A stretch of 64,000 nt of DNA from CAVQRB01 sp963715055 (GTDB lineage: Bacteria; Pseudomonadota; Alphaproteobacteria; Rhodobacterales; Rhodobacteraceae). Location: NCBI GenBank assembly GCA_963715055.1, contig CAVQRB010000002.1:62001-126000 (forward strand). The letters are read 5' to 3'. This document shows, piece after piece, positions 41,512 through 50,886 of this stretch. A program made the translations under genes and the position numbers. The notes under the pieces are model-generated. The model did no database searches and was not told the DNA's origin. It saw only the letters and a list, made by a program, of their open reading frames with translations. Every line of letters starts with the position of its first letter. The first letter of the stretch is position 1.

Positions 41512-43710
41512 ATGACTGATTTTACAATGACAAAGGATGCCGAGGGCATCGCCACGATCATCTGGGACGTCAAGGCCAAGTCGATGAACGTGATGACGCT
41601 CGACGCCTGGCCGCTGCTGGAAGGGCTCGTCGATGACGCGCTGGCCGATGCCGACGTCAAGGGTATCATCATCACCTCCGGCAAGGACAGCTTTGCCGGC
41701 GGCATGGACCTCAACGTGATCGCGAAGATGAAGGAGATGGCGGGCGATGACCCGGCCAAGGGCCTCTTTGACGGGATCATGAACGCCCACCGCATCATGC
41801 GGAAGATCGAGCGGGCGGGCATGGACCCCAAGACGCTGAAGGGTGGCAAGCCCATCGCCTGCGTGCTGCCGGGCACGGCGCTTGGCATCGGGCTGGAGAT
41901 TCCGCTGTCGTGCCACCGCATCTTTGCCGCAACCAACCCCAAGGCCAAGATCGGCCTGCCGGAAATCATGGTCGGCATCTTTCCCGGCGCCGGCGGCACC
42001 ACGCGGCTGGCGCGCAAAATGGGGGCGATGGCGGCCTCGCCCTTCCTGCTGGAGGGCAAGTTGGTGGCCCCGGCGGCGGCAAAGGCCGCAGGACTGGTCG
42101 ATGAGGTATCCGACGATCCGATGGCCGATGCGCGTGCATGGGTGCTGTCGGCCAAGGATGCCGATCTGGTCAAACCCTGGGATGCCAAGGGCTACAAGAT
42201 GCCTGGAGGCGCGCCCTATCATCCGGCGGGGTTCATGACCTTCGTCGGAGCCTCCGCCATGGTCAACGGCAAGACCCAAGGCGTCTACCCGGCGGCCAAG
42301 GCGCTGCTCTCTGCCGTCTATGAAGGGGCGATGGTGCCTTTCGATGTGGCCCTGAAGATCGAGGCGCGCTGGTTCACCCACGTGCTGATGAATCCGTCCT
42401 CCGAGGCGATGATCCGGTCGCTCTTCATCAACAAGGAAGCCCTTGAGAAAGGGGCCGTGCGCCCTGCGGATGTGGCCGACCAGAAGGTCAGGAAACTTGG
42501 CGTTCTGGGTGCGGGCATGATGGGTGCCGGCATTTCGCTGGTTTCCGCGCAGGCCGGCATCGAAGTGGTGCTGATCGACCAGACGCAGGAAGCCGCCGAC
42601 CGCGGCAAGTCCTACACAGCAAGTTTCGCCGACAAGGGCATCGCCCGGAAAAAGACCACGCCGGAGAAGAAGGAGGCACTCCTCAGCCTCATCACCGCAA
42701 CCACCGATCTTGAAGCGCTGAAGGGCTGCGACCTGATCATCGAAGCGGTCTTCGAGGACCCGAAGGTGAAGGCCGAGATGACCGGGAAGGTCGAAGCGGT
42801 GATCCCCGCGGATTGCATCTTTGCCTCCAACACCTCCACGCTGCCGATCACCGAATTGGCGAAGGCGTCGAGCCGACCCGATCAGTTCATAGGCATTCAC
42901 TTCTTCTCTCCCGTTGAGAAAATGCTGCTGGTGGAGATCATCAAGGGCAAGGGCACTGGCGACCGGGCCGTGGCCAAGGCGCTGGACTATGTACGCCAGA
43001 TCCGCAAGACGCCGATCGTGGTGAACGATGCGCGCTTCTTCTATGCCAACCGTTGCATCATCCCCTACATCAATGAAGGCATCCGGATGGTTGCCGAAGG
43101 GGTGGAACCGGCGCTGATCGAGAACGCGGCGAAACTGGTGGGCATGCCGCTGGGACCGTTGCAACTGGTTGACGAGACCTCCGTCGACCTCGGCGCCAAG
43201 ATTGCGCGTGCGACCAGGGCTGCGATGGGAGATGCCTATCCGGATGCAGCTGTCGATGAGGTGATCTTCTGGATGGAAGGCGAGAAGCGTCTGGGTCGCA
43301 AGACTGCTGCTGGCTTCTACAGCTACGACGAAAAAGGCAAGCGCACGGGGCTCTGGAGTGGTCTCAAGGACAAATACCCCACCGCAGAGGAACAGCCCGC
43401 GCTGATCGAAGTGCAGCACCGCCTGCTCTTTGCACAGGTGCTCGAAGCGGTTCGCGCGCTGGAAGAGGGTGTCCTGATGGACATCCGCGAAGGCGACGTG
43501 GGCGCGATTCTCGGTTGGGGCTTTGCACCCTGGTCGGGGGGTCCGTTGAGCTGGCTCGACATGCTGGGCGCTGCCTATGCCGCCGAGCGCTGCGATACGC
43601 TCACCGAGAGCTACGGAGCACGTTTCTCCTGCCCGAAACTGCTGCGCGAGATGGCGCAGAAAAACCAGACCTTCTATGGACGGTTCGGGGCACAAGCCAA
43701 GGCAGCCTGA
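41512..43710 (+). CDS. fadJ: Enoyl-CoA hydratase/3-hydroxyacyl-CoA dehydrogenase (FadJ/FadB-type)
   Basis: A 732-residue bifunctional enzyme. Residues ~1-200 form the crotonase domain (SGKDSFAGGMDL, then PGTALGIGLEIPLSCHRI and IGLPEIMVGIFPGAGGTTRL with the catalytic Glu pair). Residues ~325-620 hold the NAD-binding domain (LGAGMMGAGISLVSAQAGI) and the 3-hydroxyacyl-CoA dehydrogenase signature (GIHFFSPVEKMLLVEII). The C-terminal helical domain repeats to 732. It is the last gene of the operon and ends at a strong terminator. FadB and FadJ are hard to distinguish; length and the pairing downstream of fadA favour either. Confidence 0.94.
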   Translation: MTDFTMTKDAEGIATIIWDVKAKSMNVMTLDAWPLLEGLVDDALADADVKGIIITSGKDSFAGGMDLNVIAKMKEMAGDDPAKGLFDGIMNAHRIMRKIERAGMDPKTLKGGKPIACVLPGTALGIGLEIPLSCHRIFAATNPKAKIGLPEIMVGIFPGAGGTTRLARKMGAMAASPFLLEGKLVAPAAAKAAGLVDEVSDDPMADARAWVLSAKDADLVKPWDAKGYKMPGGAPYHPAGFMTFVGASAMVNGKTQGVYPAAKALLSAVYEGAMVPFDVALKIEARWFTHVLMNPSSEAMIRSLFINKEALEKGAVRPADVADQKVRKLGVLGAGMMGAGISLVSAQAGIEVVLIDQTQEAADRGKSYTASFADKGIARKKTTPEKKEALLSLITATTDLEALKGCDLIIEAVFEDPKVKAEMTGKVEAVIPADCIFASNTSTLPITELAKASSRPDQFIGIHFFSPVEKMLLVEIIKGKGTGDRAVAKALDYVRQIRKTPIVVNDARFFYANRCIIPYINEGIRMVAEGVEPALIENAAKLVGMPLGPLQLVDETSVDLGAKIARATRAAMGDAYPDAAVDEVIFWMEGEKRLGRKTAAGFYSYDEKGKRTGLWSGLKDKYPTAEEQPALIEVQHRLLFAQVLEAVRALEEGVLMDIREGDVGAILGWGFAPWSGGPLSWLDMLGAAYAAERCDTLTESYGARFSCPKLLREMAQKNQTFYGRFGAQAKAA

Positions 43711-43731
43711 CCCGGCTTCGAGATGGACAAG

Positions 43732-43759
43732 AAAAAGGGGCCAGCACGGCCCCTTTTTT
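43732..43759. terminator. Strong bidirectional terminator after fadJ
   Basis: An 11-bp perfect stem (AAAAAGGGGCC/GGCCCCTTTTT) with a 5-nt loop, ending in a T-run on the plus strand and preceded by an A-run, so it serves both the fadJ operon and the convergent Hint-domain gene. Confidence 0.93.
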
Positions 43760-43787
43760 ACGGATACTCAAACCAGTGCGCACAGAT

Positions 43788-44474
43788 TCACGCCACCAGG
43801 CCGACCTCGGTGCTGCCGAACACATAACCACCCGGCGACAAGGGCACATTGCGCTCGAGATCGACGGTCTTGATCAGTTCACGGGACCGTTGCGCGCAGA
43901 GGACGCGGTAAGGCGATGCCTGTGCATCTGAGAGGTTCGATCCCACCGGTGCGGCGCAATGCAACAACAATCCACCTTCGGCATAGATGACTTCTTCATG
44001 CTCGAAAACCAGCGTGATCAGGTCGACCTCATGATCTGCGGGCGTGGCATGGATGCCGCGAAGACCGATCAGAATACGCGCCGGCACCACCGAAAACGGA
44101 TCCTCCTCCTGATGCGGGTCGTCCTCTGCCTCCAGCATCACCCCATGGCCGGCCGCCAGTCCTATGGCATTGCGATTGCCCAAGGCACCCGCCGGCACGA
44201 TCACGACCTGTTCCCCGTCTCGGGCGCCCGCGGCACCCAGACGCAGCTTCCGCCGCCGGATATCCGTAATCACCTGCATGCCGTTGTCGAAGGTCAGCAA
44301 CTTGTCACCGACCGCCAGCTTTTCAACCGCGCGCCAGCCAAGGTTCGATGCAACCCGCGTTCCTGCTGTGATCCCTGTCTGGAACGCACCCTGTTCTTGC
44401 GGACCTGACGATGGGGATGCCTTGTTCGAAATCAGGTCCCCGGAAATGTTGATGCTCCAGCCGAAGGTGTTCAT
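43788..44474 (-). CDS. Hint-domain (hedgehog/intein-type) protein
   Basis: A 228-residue protein with a Hint domain at residues ~45-190 (GTRVASNLGWRAVEKLAVGD and VSLITLVFEHEE-like strands; ITLVFEHEEVIYAEGGLLLH is the last block). Roseobacter genomes encode many such proteins, often as C-terminal parts of secreted proteins. The residue before GTRVA is Ala-Gly, not the Cys or Ser needed for self-cleavage, so this copy is probably not autocatalytic. The ATG at 44474 is preferred over the longer frame. Its promoter must lie in the 236-bp gap upstream. Confidence 0.8.
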   Translation of the reverse strand: MNTFGWSINISGDLISNKASPSSGPQEQGAFQTGITAGTRVASNLGWRAVEKLAVGDKLLTFDNGMQVITDIRRRKLRLGAAGARDGEQVVIVPAGALGNRNAIGLAAGHGVMLEAEDDPHQEEDPFSVVPARILIGLRGIHATPADHEVDLITLVFEHEEVIYAEGGLLLHCAAPVGSNLSDAQASPYRVLCAQRSRELIKTVDLERNVPLSPGGYVFGSTEVGLVA

Positions 44475-44613
44475 GTGGCTCCCGAATCTTGCTGAGTGAG
44501 GCGGTTCACTTTCGCAAACCACTTGTTAACCAGATATGAGCCGAGCATGGCGGTGATTGGCCCGCATCTGGGCTTCGACGCGGCTTTTTTGCCGATTCAG
44601 AGGTAATTTGAGA

Positions 44614-44645
44614 GTTTCTGAACACATTAATCGCCATTCAGAAAC
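44614..44645. repeat. Inverted repeat in the Hint-gene upstream region
   Basis: GTTTCTGAA and TTCAGAAAC form perfect 9-bp arms around 14 bp of A+T-rich sequence. It sits about 140 bp upstream of the Hint-protein ATG and 66 bp from the sulfotransferase stop; a regulatory site for the Hint gene or a weak terminator for the sulfotransferase gene are both possible. Confidence 0.45.
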
Positions 44646-44710
44646 AGTCGCGCAAGGATCGATCGAATTCCCGCTATGGTAGGGCAAACTTCCGCTGACG
44701 CAGTGGCACT

Positions 44711-45376
44711 TCAGCTTGCGGATTGAGCAGAATCGAAGCGGTAATCGAAACGGGCGATATCTTCCGCGCAGCATTCTGCGACGATCTCGGCGCGCGCCGG
44801 ATCATAGTAGCCGCGATAATCGCTGGCCCGTGCGGAGGCATTCACATGCGGCAGGCTGACCTTGAAACCCAGATGATCGAAAAGCGGCAAGGCATCGCGC
44901 TCGAAGGCTTCCAGCCGGATGTAGAGCCGACATCGTTCCTTCCCGGCGGCGTCGGTCATGTAGGACCGCGCAGGGGTCAGCCGCAGGCTTTCCTGCAGAT
45001 CGCGGTCGTGCAGGAACCCGTCGAAGTCGCGCGACTTGGCCAGCAGCACCGAGCGATGTGCAAAATTCTGGGCGCGCAGCCAGTGGTAATAGCTCACCAC
45101 CCTGTCCCAAGGATTGCGCACGAGGCAAAAGGTGAAGAGATCATCGAACGCTTGCGAGGGCAGCAGGCCGTCGATGTCAGCCAGGGTAGAATGCTTCCAC
45201 AGGCGTCCGGTGATCTTGATGTCCTTGAGGCGGTTGCGACGCCGCTGCGCCTTTGGCGTATCGCCAATCAGCAGATCATCCCGTTTGGCACGCGCTTCAA
45301 GCGCCAGCGACAGCGATGTGCCCCCGGTCTTGGGGATGTGGACGAAAATGTACCGGCGTCCGCGGGAGATTATCAC
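44711..45376 (-). CDS. Sulfotransferase family protein
   Basis: A 221-residue sulfotransferase family 2-type protein. The 5'-phosphosulfate loop is IFVHIPKTGGTSLSLAL near the N-terminus and the 3'-phosphate-binding segment is CLVRNPWDRVVSYYHWL (about residue 90). It would transfer sulfate from PAPS to a carbohydrate or other hydroxylated molecule; such genes in roseobacters are often linked to cell-surface polysaccharides. It is divergent from the acyl-CoA synthetase gene. Confidence 0.88.
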   Translation of the reverse strand: MIISRGRRYIFVHIPKTGGTSLSLALEARAKRDDLLIGDTPKAQRRRNRLKDIKITGRLWKHSTLADIDGLLPSQAFDDLFTFCLVRNPWDRVVSYYHWLRAQNFAHRSVLLAKSRDFDGFLHDRDLQESLRLTPARSYMTDAAGKERCRLYIRLEAFERDALPLFDHLGFKVSLPHVNASARASDYRGYYDPARAEIVAECCAEDIARFDYRFDSAQSAS

Positions 45377-45506
45377 TTTTCGTTCTCGCTGGCAGCGCCG
45401 TGCCGCCGTTAATTGTCTTACATTTCACTTTTCAAACGCAGGAAAACCAATATCCTGTTCTGAGCCGAGCGCAAGCGCGGTGCGACCACAGAGCGGGGAG
45501 GCGACA

Positions 45507-47135
45507 ATGGGTTGGATGCAGGACGAAAGCGGGCTGGACAAATGCGCGGCGAACTTCGTGGCCTTGACGCCATTGTCGCATTTGCGCCGTGCCGCGAGCG
45601 TCTTCGCGGGCCATCTGGCTGTTGTCTATGGCAACCACCGTGTGACCTACGCCGAACATCACGCCCGCTGCAGCCGCCTCGCCTCGGCCCTTGCAGGCTT
45701 GGATGTGGCGCCCGGTGACGTGGTTGCGACGCTCTTGCCGAATGTGCCGGCGCAGGTCGAGGCGCATTTTGGCGTACCTGCCTGCGGTGCGGTGCTGAAC
45801 ACGATCAACACCCGCCTCGACGTGGACACGGTAAGTTACATCTTCGCGCATGGCGGTGCCAAGGTCGTGCTGGTCGACAGCCAGTTCCTCGATCTGGCCG
45901 AAGCCGCGCTGGCAGCGATGGAGGGGCCGAAACCGGCACTGATCGAAGTCCCGGACATGCAGGCAGGCCACAAGGCATCCGGGCGCCACCGGACCTATGA
46001 CGAGCTAGTGTCGGGAGGTGATCCAGCCTTCGGCTGGATCATGCCCGAAGACGAATGGGAGAGCCTCGCGCTCAATTACACCTCCGGCACCACCGGGCGG
46101 CCCAAGGGCGTGGTCTATCACCACCGCGGGGCCTATCTGATGACCACGGGCACGGTTGTGAGCTGGCGCATGGTGATGCATCCAACCTACCTGCAGATCG
46201 TGCCACTGTTTCACTGCAATGGCTGGAATCACGCCTGGATGATGCCTCTCATCGGTGGCACGCTGGTCTGCTGCCGCGATATCACCGCCGCCGCAATCTA
46301 CGACGCCATCGCCGACGAGAAGGTCAGCCATTTCGGAGGCGCGCCCATCGTGTTGAACATGCTGGTGAACGCACCCGCCGAAACGCGCCGGAGTTTCGAT
46401 CACCTGGTAGAGGTCTTCACCGCAGGGGCGCCCCCTGCCCCCGCGACGCTGGCGAAGATCGAGGCGCTTGGCTTCAACGTGACACAGGTCTACGGGCTCA
46501 CCGAAACCTATGGCCATGTCACCGAATGCATCTGGCGTGCCGCCGAGTGGGACGGGCTCGACAAGCCCGAGCGCGCAGCCATAAAGGCTCGTCAAGGCGT
46601 GGCTTTCCCCATGATGGAGCACATCACCGTCATGGACGCCGACATGCGCCAGGTGCCGATGGACGGGGCGACGCAGGGCGAGATCATGATCCGCGGCAAT
46701 TCGGTGATGAAAGGCTATTACAAGAACACCGCCGCCACGCAGGAAGCCTTCGCGGGCGGCTATTTCCACTCCGGCGACATCGCCGTGCAGCATCCCGACG
46801 GCTACATGCAGATCGCAGACCGGGCCAAGGACATCATCATTTCGGGCGGCGAAAACATCTCCTCCGTCGAGGTCGAAGGCGTGCTGATGGCGCATGACGA
46901 CGTGATGCTGGCGGCCGTCGTCGCCAAACCCGACGAGAAATGGGGCGAGGTGCCTTGCGCTTTCATCGAATTGAAACCCGGTGCGGCGGCGGATGCGGCG
47001 ATGCTGATCGCCTTCTCGCGCACGCGGCTGGCGGGGTTCAAGGCCCCGAAACACATCGTCTTTCAGGAGCTTCCCAAGACATCGACCGGCAAGATCCAGA
47101 AGTTCGAACTGCGCAAGCTGGCCAAGACCCTGTAA
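45507..47135 (+). CDS. Acyl-CoA synthetase (AMP-forming; DmdB/fatty-acyl type)
   Basis: A 542-residue adenylate-forming ligase. Motifs are NYTSGTTGRPKGVVYHHRG (AMP/P-loop, about residue 190), GLTETYGHVTECIW, YFHSGDIAVQHPDGYMQIAD and the C-terminal KTSTGKIQKFELRKLAK with the catalytic Lys. The start MGWMQDESGLDKCAANFV resembles the methylmercaptopropionate-CoA ligase (DmdB)/medium-chain branch common in roseobacters. It could feed the acyl-CoA dehydrogenases encoded upstream, though it is not in the same transcription unit. GGGGAGG precedes the ATG. The exact acid is unknown. Confidence 0.9.
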   Translation: MGWMQDESGLDKCAANFVALTPLSHLRRAASVFAGHLAVVYGNHRVTYAEHHARCSRLASALAGLDVAPGDVVATLLPNVPAQVEAHFGVPACGAVLNTINTRLDVDTVSYIFAHGGAKVVLVDSQFLDLAEAALAAMEGPKPALIEVPDMQAGHKASGRHRTYDELVSGGDPAFGWIMPEDEWESLALNYTSGTTGRPKGVVYHHRGAYLMTTGTVVSWRMVMHPTYLQIVPLFHCNGWNHAWMMPLIGGTLVCCRDITAAAIYDAIADEKVSHFGGAPIVLNMLVNAPAETRRSFDHLVEVFTAGAPPAPATLAKIEALGFNVTQVYGLTETYGHVTECIWRAAEWDGLDKPERAAIKARQGVAFPMMEHITVMDADMRQVPMDGATQGEIMIRGNSVMKGYYKNTAATQEAFAGGYFHSGDIAVQHPDGYMQIADRAKDIIISGGENISSVEVEGVLMAHDDVMLAAVVAKPDEKWGEVPCAFIELKPGAAADAAMLIAFSRTRLAGFKAPKHIVFQELPKTSTGKIQKFELRKLAKTL

Positions 47136-47240
47136 GCGCAAGGGGGCCTCTCCCGGGCCTAAAGGTGCAGGCAGAGATTGCGGGGACCTGCCCAGATGCT
47201 ATGCTGCACAAAACGGATTTGAGCAGCAAATACCTCCGCC

Positions 47241-48254
47241 ATGACAGCGCTGAAAAAATACGCAAGGCTCGAAGCCAGCGCCCTGTGGCGCGGCAAGCCG
47301 GATGATCAGCGCCGGGAGGTGATCGTCTCCATCGGTGATGCGACCCTGACGATTTCGGACATGCAGGACCGCGCCATCACCCATTGGTCGCTCGCCGCCA
47401 TCGAACGCGCCAATCCCGGCAAGCGGCCTGCCGTCTTCCATCCAGACGGCGACCCGGGCGAAACGCTCGAGGTCGATGGCTCGGAAGTGGAGATGATCGA
47501 GGCGATCGAGAAACTCCGCCGTGCCGTCGAACGTTCGAGGCCGCGCCCGGGCAGGGTGCGATGGCTCGGCATGGCGATATCGGTGGCGACCGTTCTGGCC
47601 GTCGCGGTTTTCTGGGTGCCCGGAGCGCTGATCAGTCACGCATTGACCGTGGTGCCGCAGGTCAAGCGCGCGGAAATCGGCACCGCCCTGCTCGAGCGGA
47701 TCGAGCGCATGAGCGGGGCGGCATGTTCCGACCCGGCTGGCATTCAGGCGCTGCGCAAACTCAGGGCGCGAATCGGAACCGGGCCGATCAGCCTGATGCC
47801 CGGTGCCGTCGGCACCAGCCTTCACCTGCCCGGCGGGCGCATCCTGCTCGACCGGGCACTGGTGGAGGATTACGAGGAGCCCGATGTGGCGGCAGGCTAT
47901 GCCTTGTCCGAAATGGCGCTTGCACAGGCTTCGGACCCGCTTGCGGATCTTCTTGACAGCAGCGGCACCTGGGCCAGTTTCCAGTTGCTCACCACGGGCA
48001 GCCTCGATGGAGAGACACTGGACCGCTATGCGGAAAAGCTGCTGACAGCGCCACGCGCCCTGCCCGACGATGGCCGGCTTGTCGATACCTTCAGAACCGC
48101 AGAGGTCCGCAGCACGCCCTATGCCTATGCGCGCGACGTGACGGGCGAAACGGTTCTGGCGCTGATCGAGGGCGACCCGATGGCCGGTGGCAACCCACGC
48201 CCGCTCCTGAGCGACGCGGACTGGATCCGGCTTCAGGCGATCTGCGGCGGTTAG
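47241..48254 (+). CDS. Membrane-anchored protein of unknown function
   Basis: A 337-residue protein: a ~105-residue cytoplasmic N-terminal region (LEASALWRGKPDDQRREVIV), one membrane helix at about 110-130 (WLGMAISVATVLAVAVFWV) and a ~200-residue periplasmic region. That part shows ALVEDYEEPDVAAGYALSEM, a pattern like the region around the active site of M48-type peptidases, but the HExxH motif is absent. So it may be a degenerate peptidase relative; this is weak. It is monocistronic, with the converging envelope protein gene downstream. Confidence 0.68.
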   Translation: MTALKKYARLEASALWRGKPDDQRREVIVSIGDATLTISDMQDRAITHWSLAAIERANPGKRPAVFHPDGDPGETLEVDGSEVEMIEAIEKLRRAVERSRPRPGRVRWLGMAISVATVLAVAVFWVPGALISHALTVVPQVKRAEIGTALLERIERMSGAACSDPAGIQALRKLRARIGTGPISLMPGAVGTSLHLPGGRILLDRALVEDYEEPDVAAGYALSEMALAQASDPLADLLDSSGTWASFQLLTTGSLDGETLDRYAEKLLTAPRALPDDGRLVDTFRTAEVRSTPYAYARDVTGETVLALIEGDPMAGGNPRPLLSDADWIRLQAICGG

Positions 48255-48263
48255 GCCCGCGCG

Positions 48264-48884
48264 TCAGTCGACCAACCGTCTGGGCACGGTATTGCTCCAG
48301 ACGGCGCGCATTTTCGCATGGCCGGCCAGCGACTGCTCGGCCCTGCGCGGATTGAGCCGATCGTCCTGCCAGACCTTCCGGTAGCCCTTTGGCACGGCGA
48401 CATTCGTCGTGTTGCGACGGTTTTCATAGACGTGGCGCGGAACGACCCGCGCATTCGGCCCAACGCCTTTCGCGGCTGCATCAGCCGCCGTGACGACCAG
48501 GCCGACAGGCACCACTTCCGGCTCGACCCGGCGCGGCGAAACGACCGCTGGTCGCGGCGCTTGCGCAGGCGCTGCAAGCGCAACTGGGGCAGCCCCGCCC
48601 GCGATCAGGACAGGCTCCTCATCCGGCTCGGCAGGACGGACATTTCCGACCGCGAAGGTCGGCGTGTAGCCGCAGACCGGCTTTCGGTCCCGGGTCACCC
48701 GCGGCACCCATGTCACGGCGTCGTCGATTCCTGCCCGGATATAGACGCACCCGGCGCTGTCCACATATTGCGTGCCCTTGTAGGACACGGGCGGCAGTTC
48801 CGCCGGTCCCTGCTGCGCCTGAGCGCCGGCGGTAAAGAGCCCAAGCAAGACGGCAGTCGCGATATTTCTGGTAAAATTCATCAT
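48264..48884 (-). CDS. Exported protein of unknown function (roseobacter SPOR-annotated type)
   Basis: A ~206-residue protein with signal peptide MMNFTRNIATAVLLGLFTAGAQA. A conserved-looking block near residues 35-75 (YVDSAGCVYIRAGIDDAVTW, then KPVCGYTPT) has two cysteines that could form a disulfide. The rest is low in complexity and ends basic. Similar proteins in Rhodobacteraceae are annotated as SPOR-domain or hypothetical; the SPOR domain itself is not obvious here. Start at 48884 or 48881. It lies 86 bp downstream of upp on the same strand. Confidence 0.7.
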   Translation of the reverse strand: MMNFTRNIATAVLLGLFTAGAQAQQGPAELPPVSYKGTQYVDSAGCVYIRAGIDDAVTWVPRVTRDRKPVCGYTPTFAVGNVRPAEPDEEPVLIAGGAAPVALAAPAQAPRPAVVSPRRVEPEVVPVGLVVTAADAAAKGVGPNARVVPRHVYENRRNTTNVAVPKGYRKVWQDDRLNPRRAEQSLAGHAKMRAVWSNTVPRRLVD

Positions 48885-48970
48885 TGCCCCCACAAGATAT
48901 GGGGCGACTCTGCCTGAAAGCGGATGAGGGCGCAAGGGCGAGACCATGGCTGGTCTGCGCTGTTCAAGGT

Positions 48971-49603
48971 CTATTTTGTGCCGAACATCCGGTCGCCCGC
49001 GTCCCCGAGACCGGGAACGATATAGCCGACTTCGTTCAGCCGCTCATCCACCGCCGCGGTGACAATGGGCACGTCCGGATGCGCCTCGCGCATCCGCGCG
49101 ATGCCTTCCGGTGCGGCCAGCAGGCATAAAAAGCGCAGGTTAGTGGCCCCCGCCTTTTTCAGCAGGTCAATCGCCGCGACGGATGAGTTGCCTGTGGCCA
49201 GCATCGGATCGACCGCAATCACCAGACGGTCGTCAAGTCCCTCGGGAACCTTGAAATAATACTGGACCGGTTTGAGCGTTGCCTCGTCCCGGTAGAGGCC
49301 GACGAAGCCGACACGGGCCGAGGGGATCAGCTCCAGCACCCCGTCAAGCAGACCGTTTCCAGCCCGCAGGATCGAGATCAGCGCAAGTTTCTTGCCGTCA
49401 AGCGTCGGCGCGTCCATTTCCGCCATCGGCGTCTGGATCTTCTTGGTGGTCATCGGCAGGCCGCGCGTGACCTCATAGGCGAGCAGCTGGCTGATCTCGC
49501 GCAGGAGCTGGCGGAACGCAGCCGTGGAGGTCTCCCGGTCGCGCATGATGGTGAGCTTGTGCTGGACGAGCGGGTGGTTCACGACGGTCAGATGGTCGGA
49601 CAT
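48971..49603 (-). CDS. upp: Uracil phosphoribosyltransferase
   Basis: A 210-residue enzyme that converts uracil and PRPP to UMP. The PRPP-binding segment is VIAVDPMLATGNSSVAAIDLL, and the start DHLTVVNHPLVQHKLTIMRD and the C-terminal GYIVPGLGDAGDRMFGTK are specific to Upp. It is the last gene of the pyrimidine salvage operon, 89 bp after deoB. Uracil produced by upstream DeoA would be the substrate, so the pathway is self-contained. Confidence 0.96.
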   Translation of the reverse strand: MSDHLTVVNHPLVQHKLTIMRDRETSTAAFRQLLREISQLLAYEVTRGLPMTTKKIQTPMAEMDAPTLDGKKLALISILRAGNGLLDGVLELIPSARVGFVGLYRDEATLKPVQYYFKVPEGLDDRLVIAVDPMLATGNSSVAAIDLLKKAGATNLRFLCLLAAPEGIARMREAHPDVPIVTAAVDERLNEVGYIVPGLGDAGDRMFGTK

Positions 49604-49692
49604 GGGGCAGCCTCCGATTGTTCATCCGGTTGTGCCCCGAAGTCGAAGAAGCTGCAACCCGCTGGTTGAAGAAGGCGCACGGGTGACACCTG

Positions 49693-50886
49693 TCAGCTCG
49701 GCAGTGCGACCCCGAGATGCCTTGCGACGAGCTTGGCCACATCGGTAAAACCGATCTGGCCAAGCGTGCCGCTGCCCGCGCCTGCGACCAGCACCGGCAC
49801 GCGTTCACGCGTATGATCCGTGCCGCACCAGGTCGGATCATTGCCGTGATCGGCGGTCACCACGAGGATATCGTCTTTCCGCAGGCGCGGAAGCAGCTTT
49901 CCGATCTCGCCGTCGAACCATTCCAGCGCCCTTGCATAGCCCGACACGTCGCGGCGGTGGCCATAAAGACTGTCGAACTCAACGAAGTTGGCGAAGGTCA
50001 GGCTGCCATCTTCGGCACTCCCGACCAGATCGGACAAATGCTGCATCAGCGCCGCGTCGTCGCCCTTCCGGACCTCATCGATCCCCTGCATCGAGAAGAT
50101 GTCACCGATCTTGCCCACCGCGTAAACCCTTTGCCCGGCATCCTGCACCCAATTGGTGAGCACGGGGCGCGGCGGCGCCACGGCGAAATCCCGGCGGTTG
50201 CCGGTGCGTGTAAATCCCTGCTCCGGCGTGCCGACGAAGGGTCGCGCGATGACCCGTCCCACCTTCATGGCGTGCAGGCTCGGGGCCAGATTCTTGCAGA
50301 GCGCCAGCAGACGATCCAGCCCGAAATGTTCTTCATGCGCCGCGATCTGGAACACGCTGTCGGCGGAGGTGTAGCAGATCGGCCAGCCGCTTGTCAGATG
50401 CGCCCCTCCCTCGCGGGCAATGATCTCCGTTCCCGAAGCGTGACAATTGCCCAAGATACCCTCGGTGCCGGCCAGCGCGCAGACTTCGTCGATGAGAGGT
50501 TTCGGAAAGCTATCGGTCTTTTTCTCGAAGTAGTGCCAGTCCCAGGGCACGGGCACGCCCGCAAGCTCCCAATGGCCGGAGGGCGTGTCCTTGCCCCGGG
50601 AAATTTCGGTGGCAGCACCCCAGCGCCCGAGCGGTTCGACTCCCAAACCGGGCACAAGGAAACCGCTGGCCAATTCGAGTGCCCGCCCGAGCCCGAGCCC
50701 ATCGAGAGTGGGCAGATGGATCGGCCCCGAGCGTCCATCCTCGGCACGACCCTCCGCACAGGCCTGCGCGATGTGGCCCAGGGTATTCGCGCCGCTGTCG
50801 GGAGTGTCGCCATTGAAAAAGGTGCCGGCATCCGGTGCACCGCCAATTCCCACCGAATCCATGACCACCAGAAAGGCACGACCCAT
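49693..50886 (-). CDS. deoB: Phosphopentomutase
   Basis: A 397-residue alkaline-phosphatase-superfamily enzyme that interconverts (deoxy)ribose 1- and 5-phosphate. Metal ligands are in MDSVGIGGAPDA at the N-terminus and TADHGNDPTWCGTDHTRERV near the C-terminus; GHWELAGVP in between is typical. I place the start at the ATG at 50886, overlapping the deoA stop (TGATG); a GTG one codon upstream is the alternative. Coupling to deoA matches the pathway order. Confidence 0.95.
   Translation of the reverse strand: MGRAFLVVMDSVGIGGAPDAGTFFNGDTPDSGANTLGHIAQACAEGRAEDGRSGPIHLPTLDGLGLGRALELASGFLVPGLGVEPLGRWGAATEISRGKDTPSGHWELAGVPVPWDWHYFEKKTDSFPKPLIDEVCALAGTEGILGNCHASGTEIIAREGGAHLTSGWPICYTSADSVFQIAAHEEHFGLDRLLALCKNLAPSLHAMKVGRVIARPFVGTPEQGFTRTGNRRDFAVAPPRPVLTNWVQDAGQRVYAVGKIGDIFSMQGIDEVRKGDDAALMQHLSDLVGSAEDGSLTFANFVEFDSLYGHRRDVSGYARALEWFDGEIGKLLPRLRKDDILVVTADHGNDPTWCGTDHTRERVPVLVAGAGSGTLGQIGFTDVAKLVARHLGVALPS

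Noticed and set aside
40471..43695. A 1074-codon open frame on the minus strand opposite fadA-fadJ
   Set aside because: It is an antisense shadow of two clear genes in high-G+C sequence; its translation is His/Arg/Gly-rich and without domains.
36342..47135. A complete DMSP demethylation (dmdABCD) cluster
   Set aside because: DmdC- and DmdB-like proteins are present, but dmdA and dmdD are absent and the neighbours are general fatty-acid genes.
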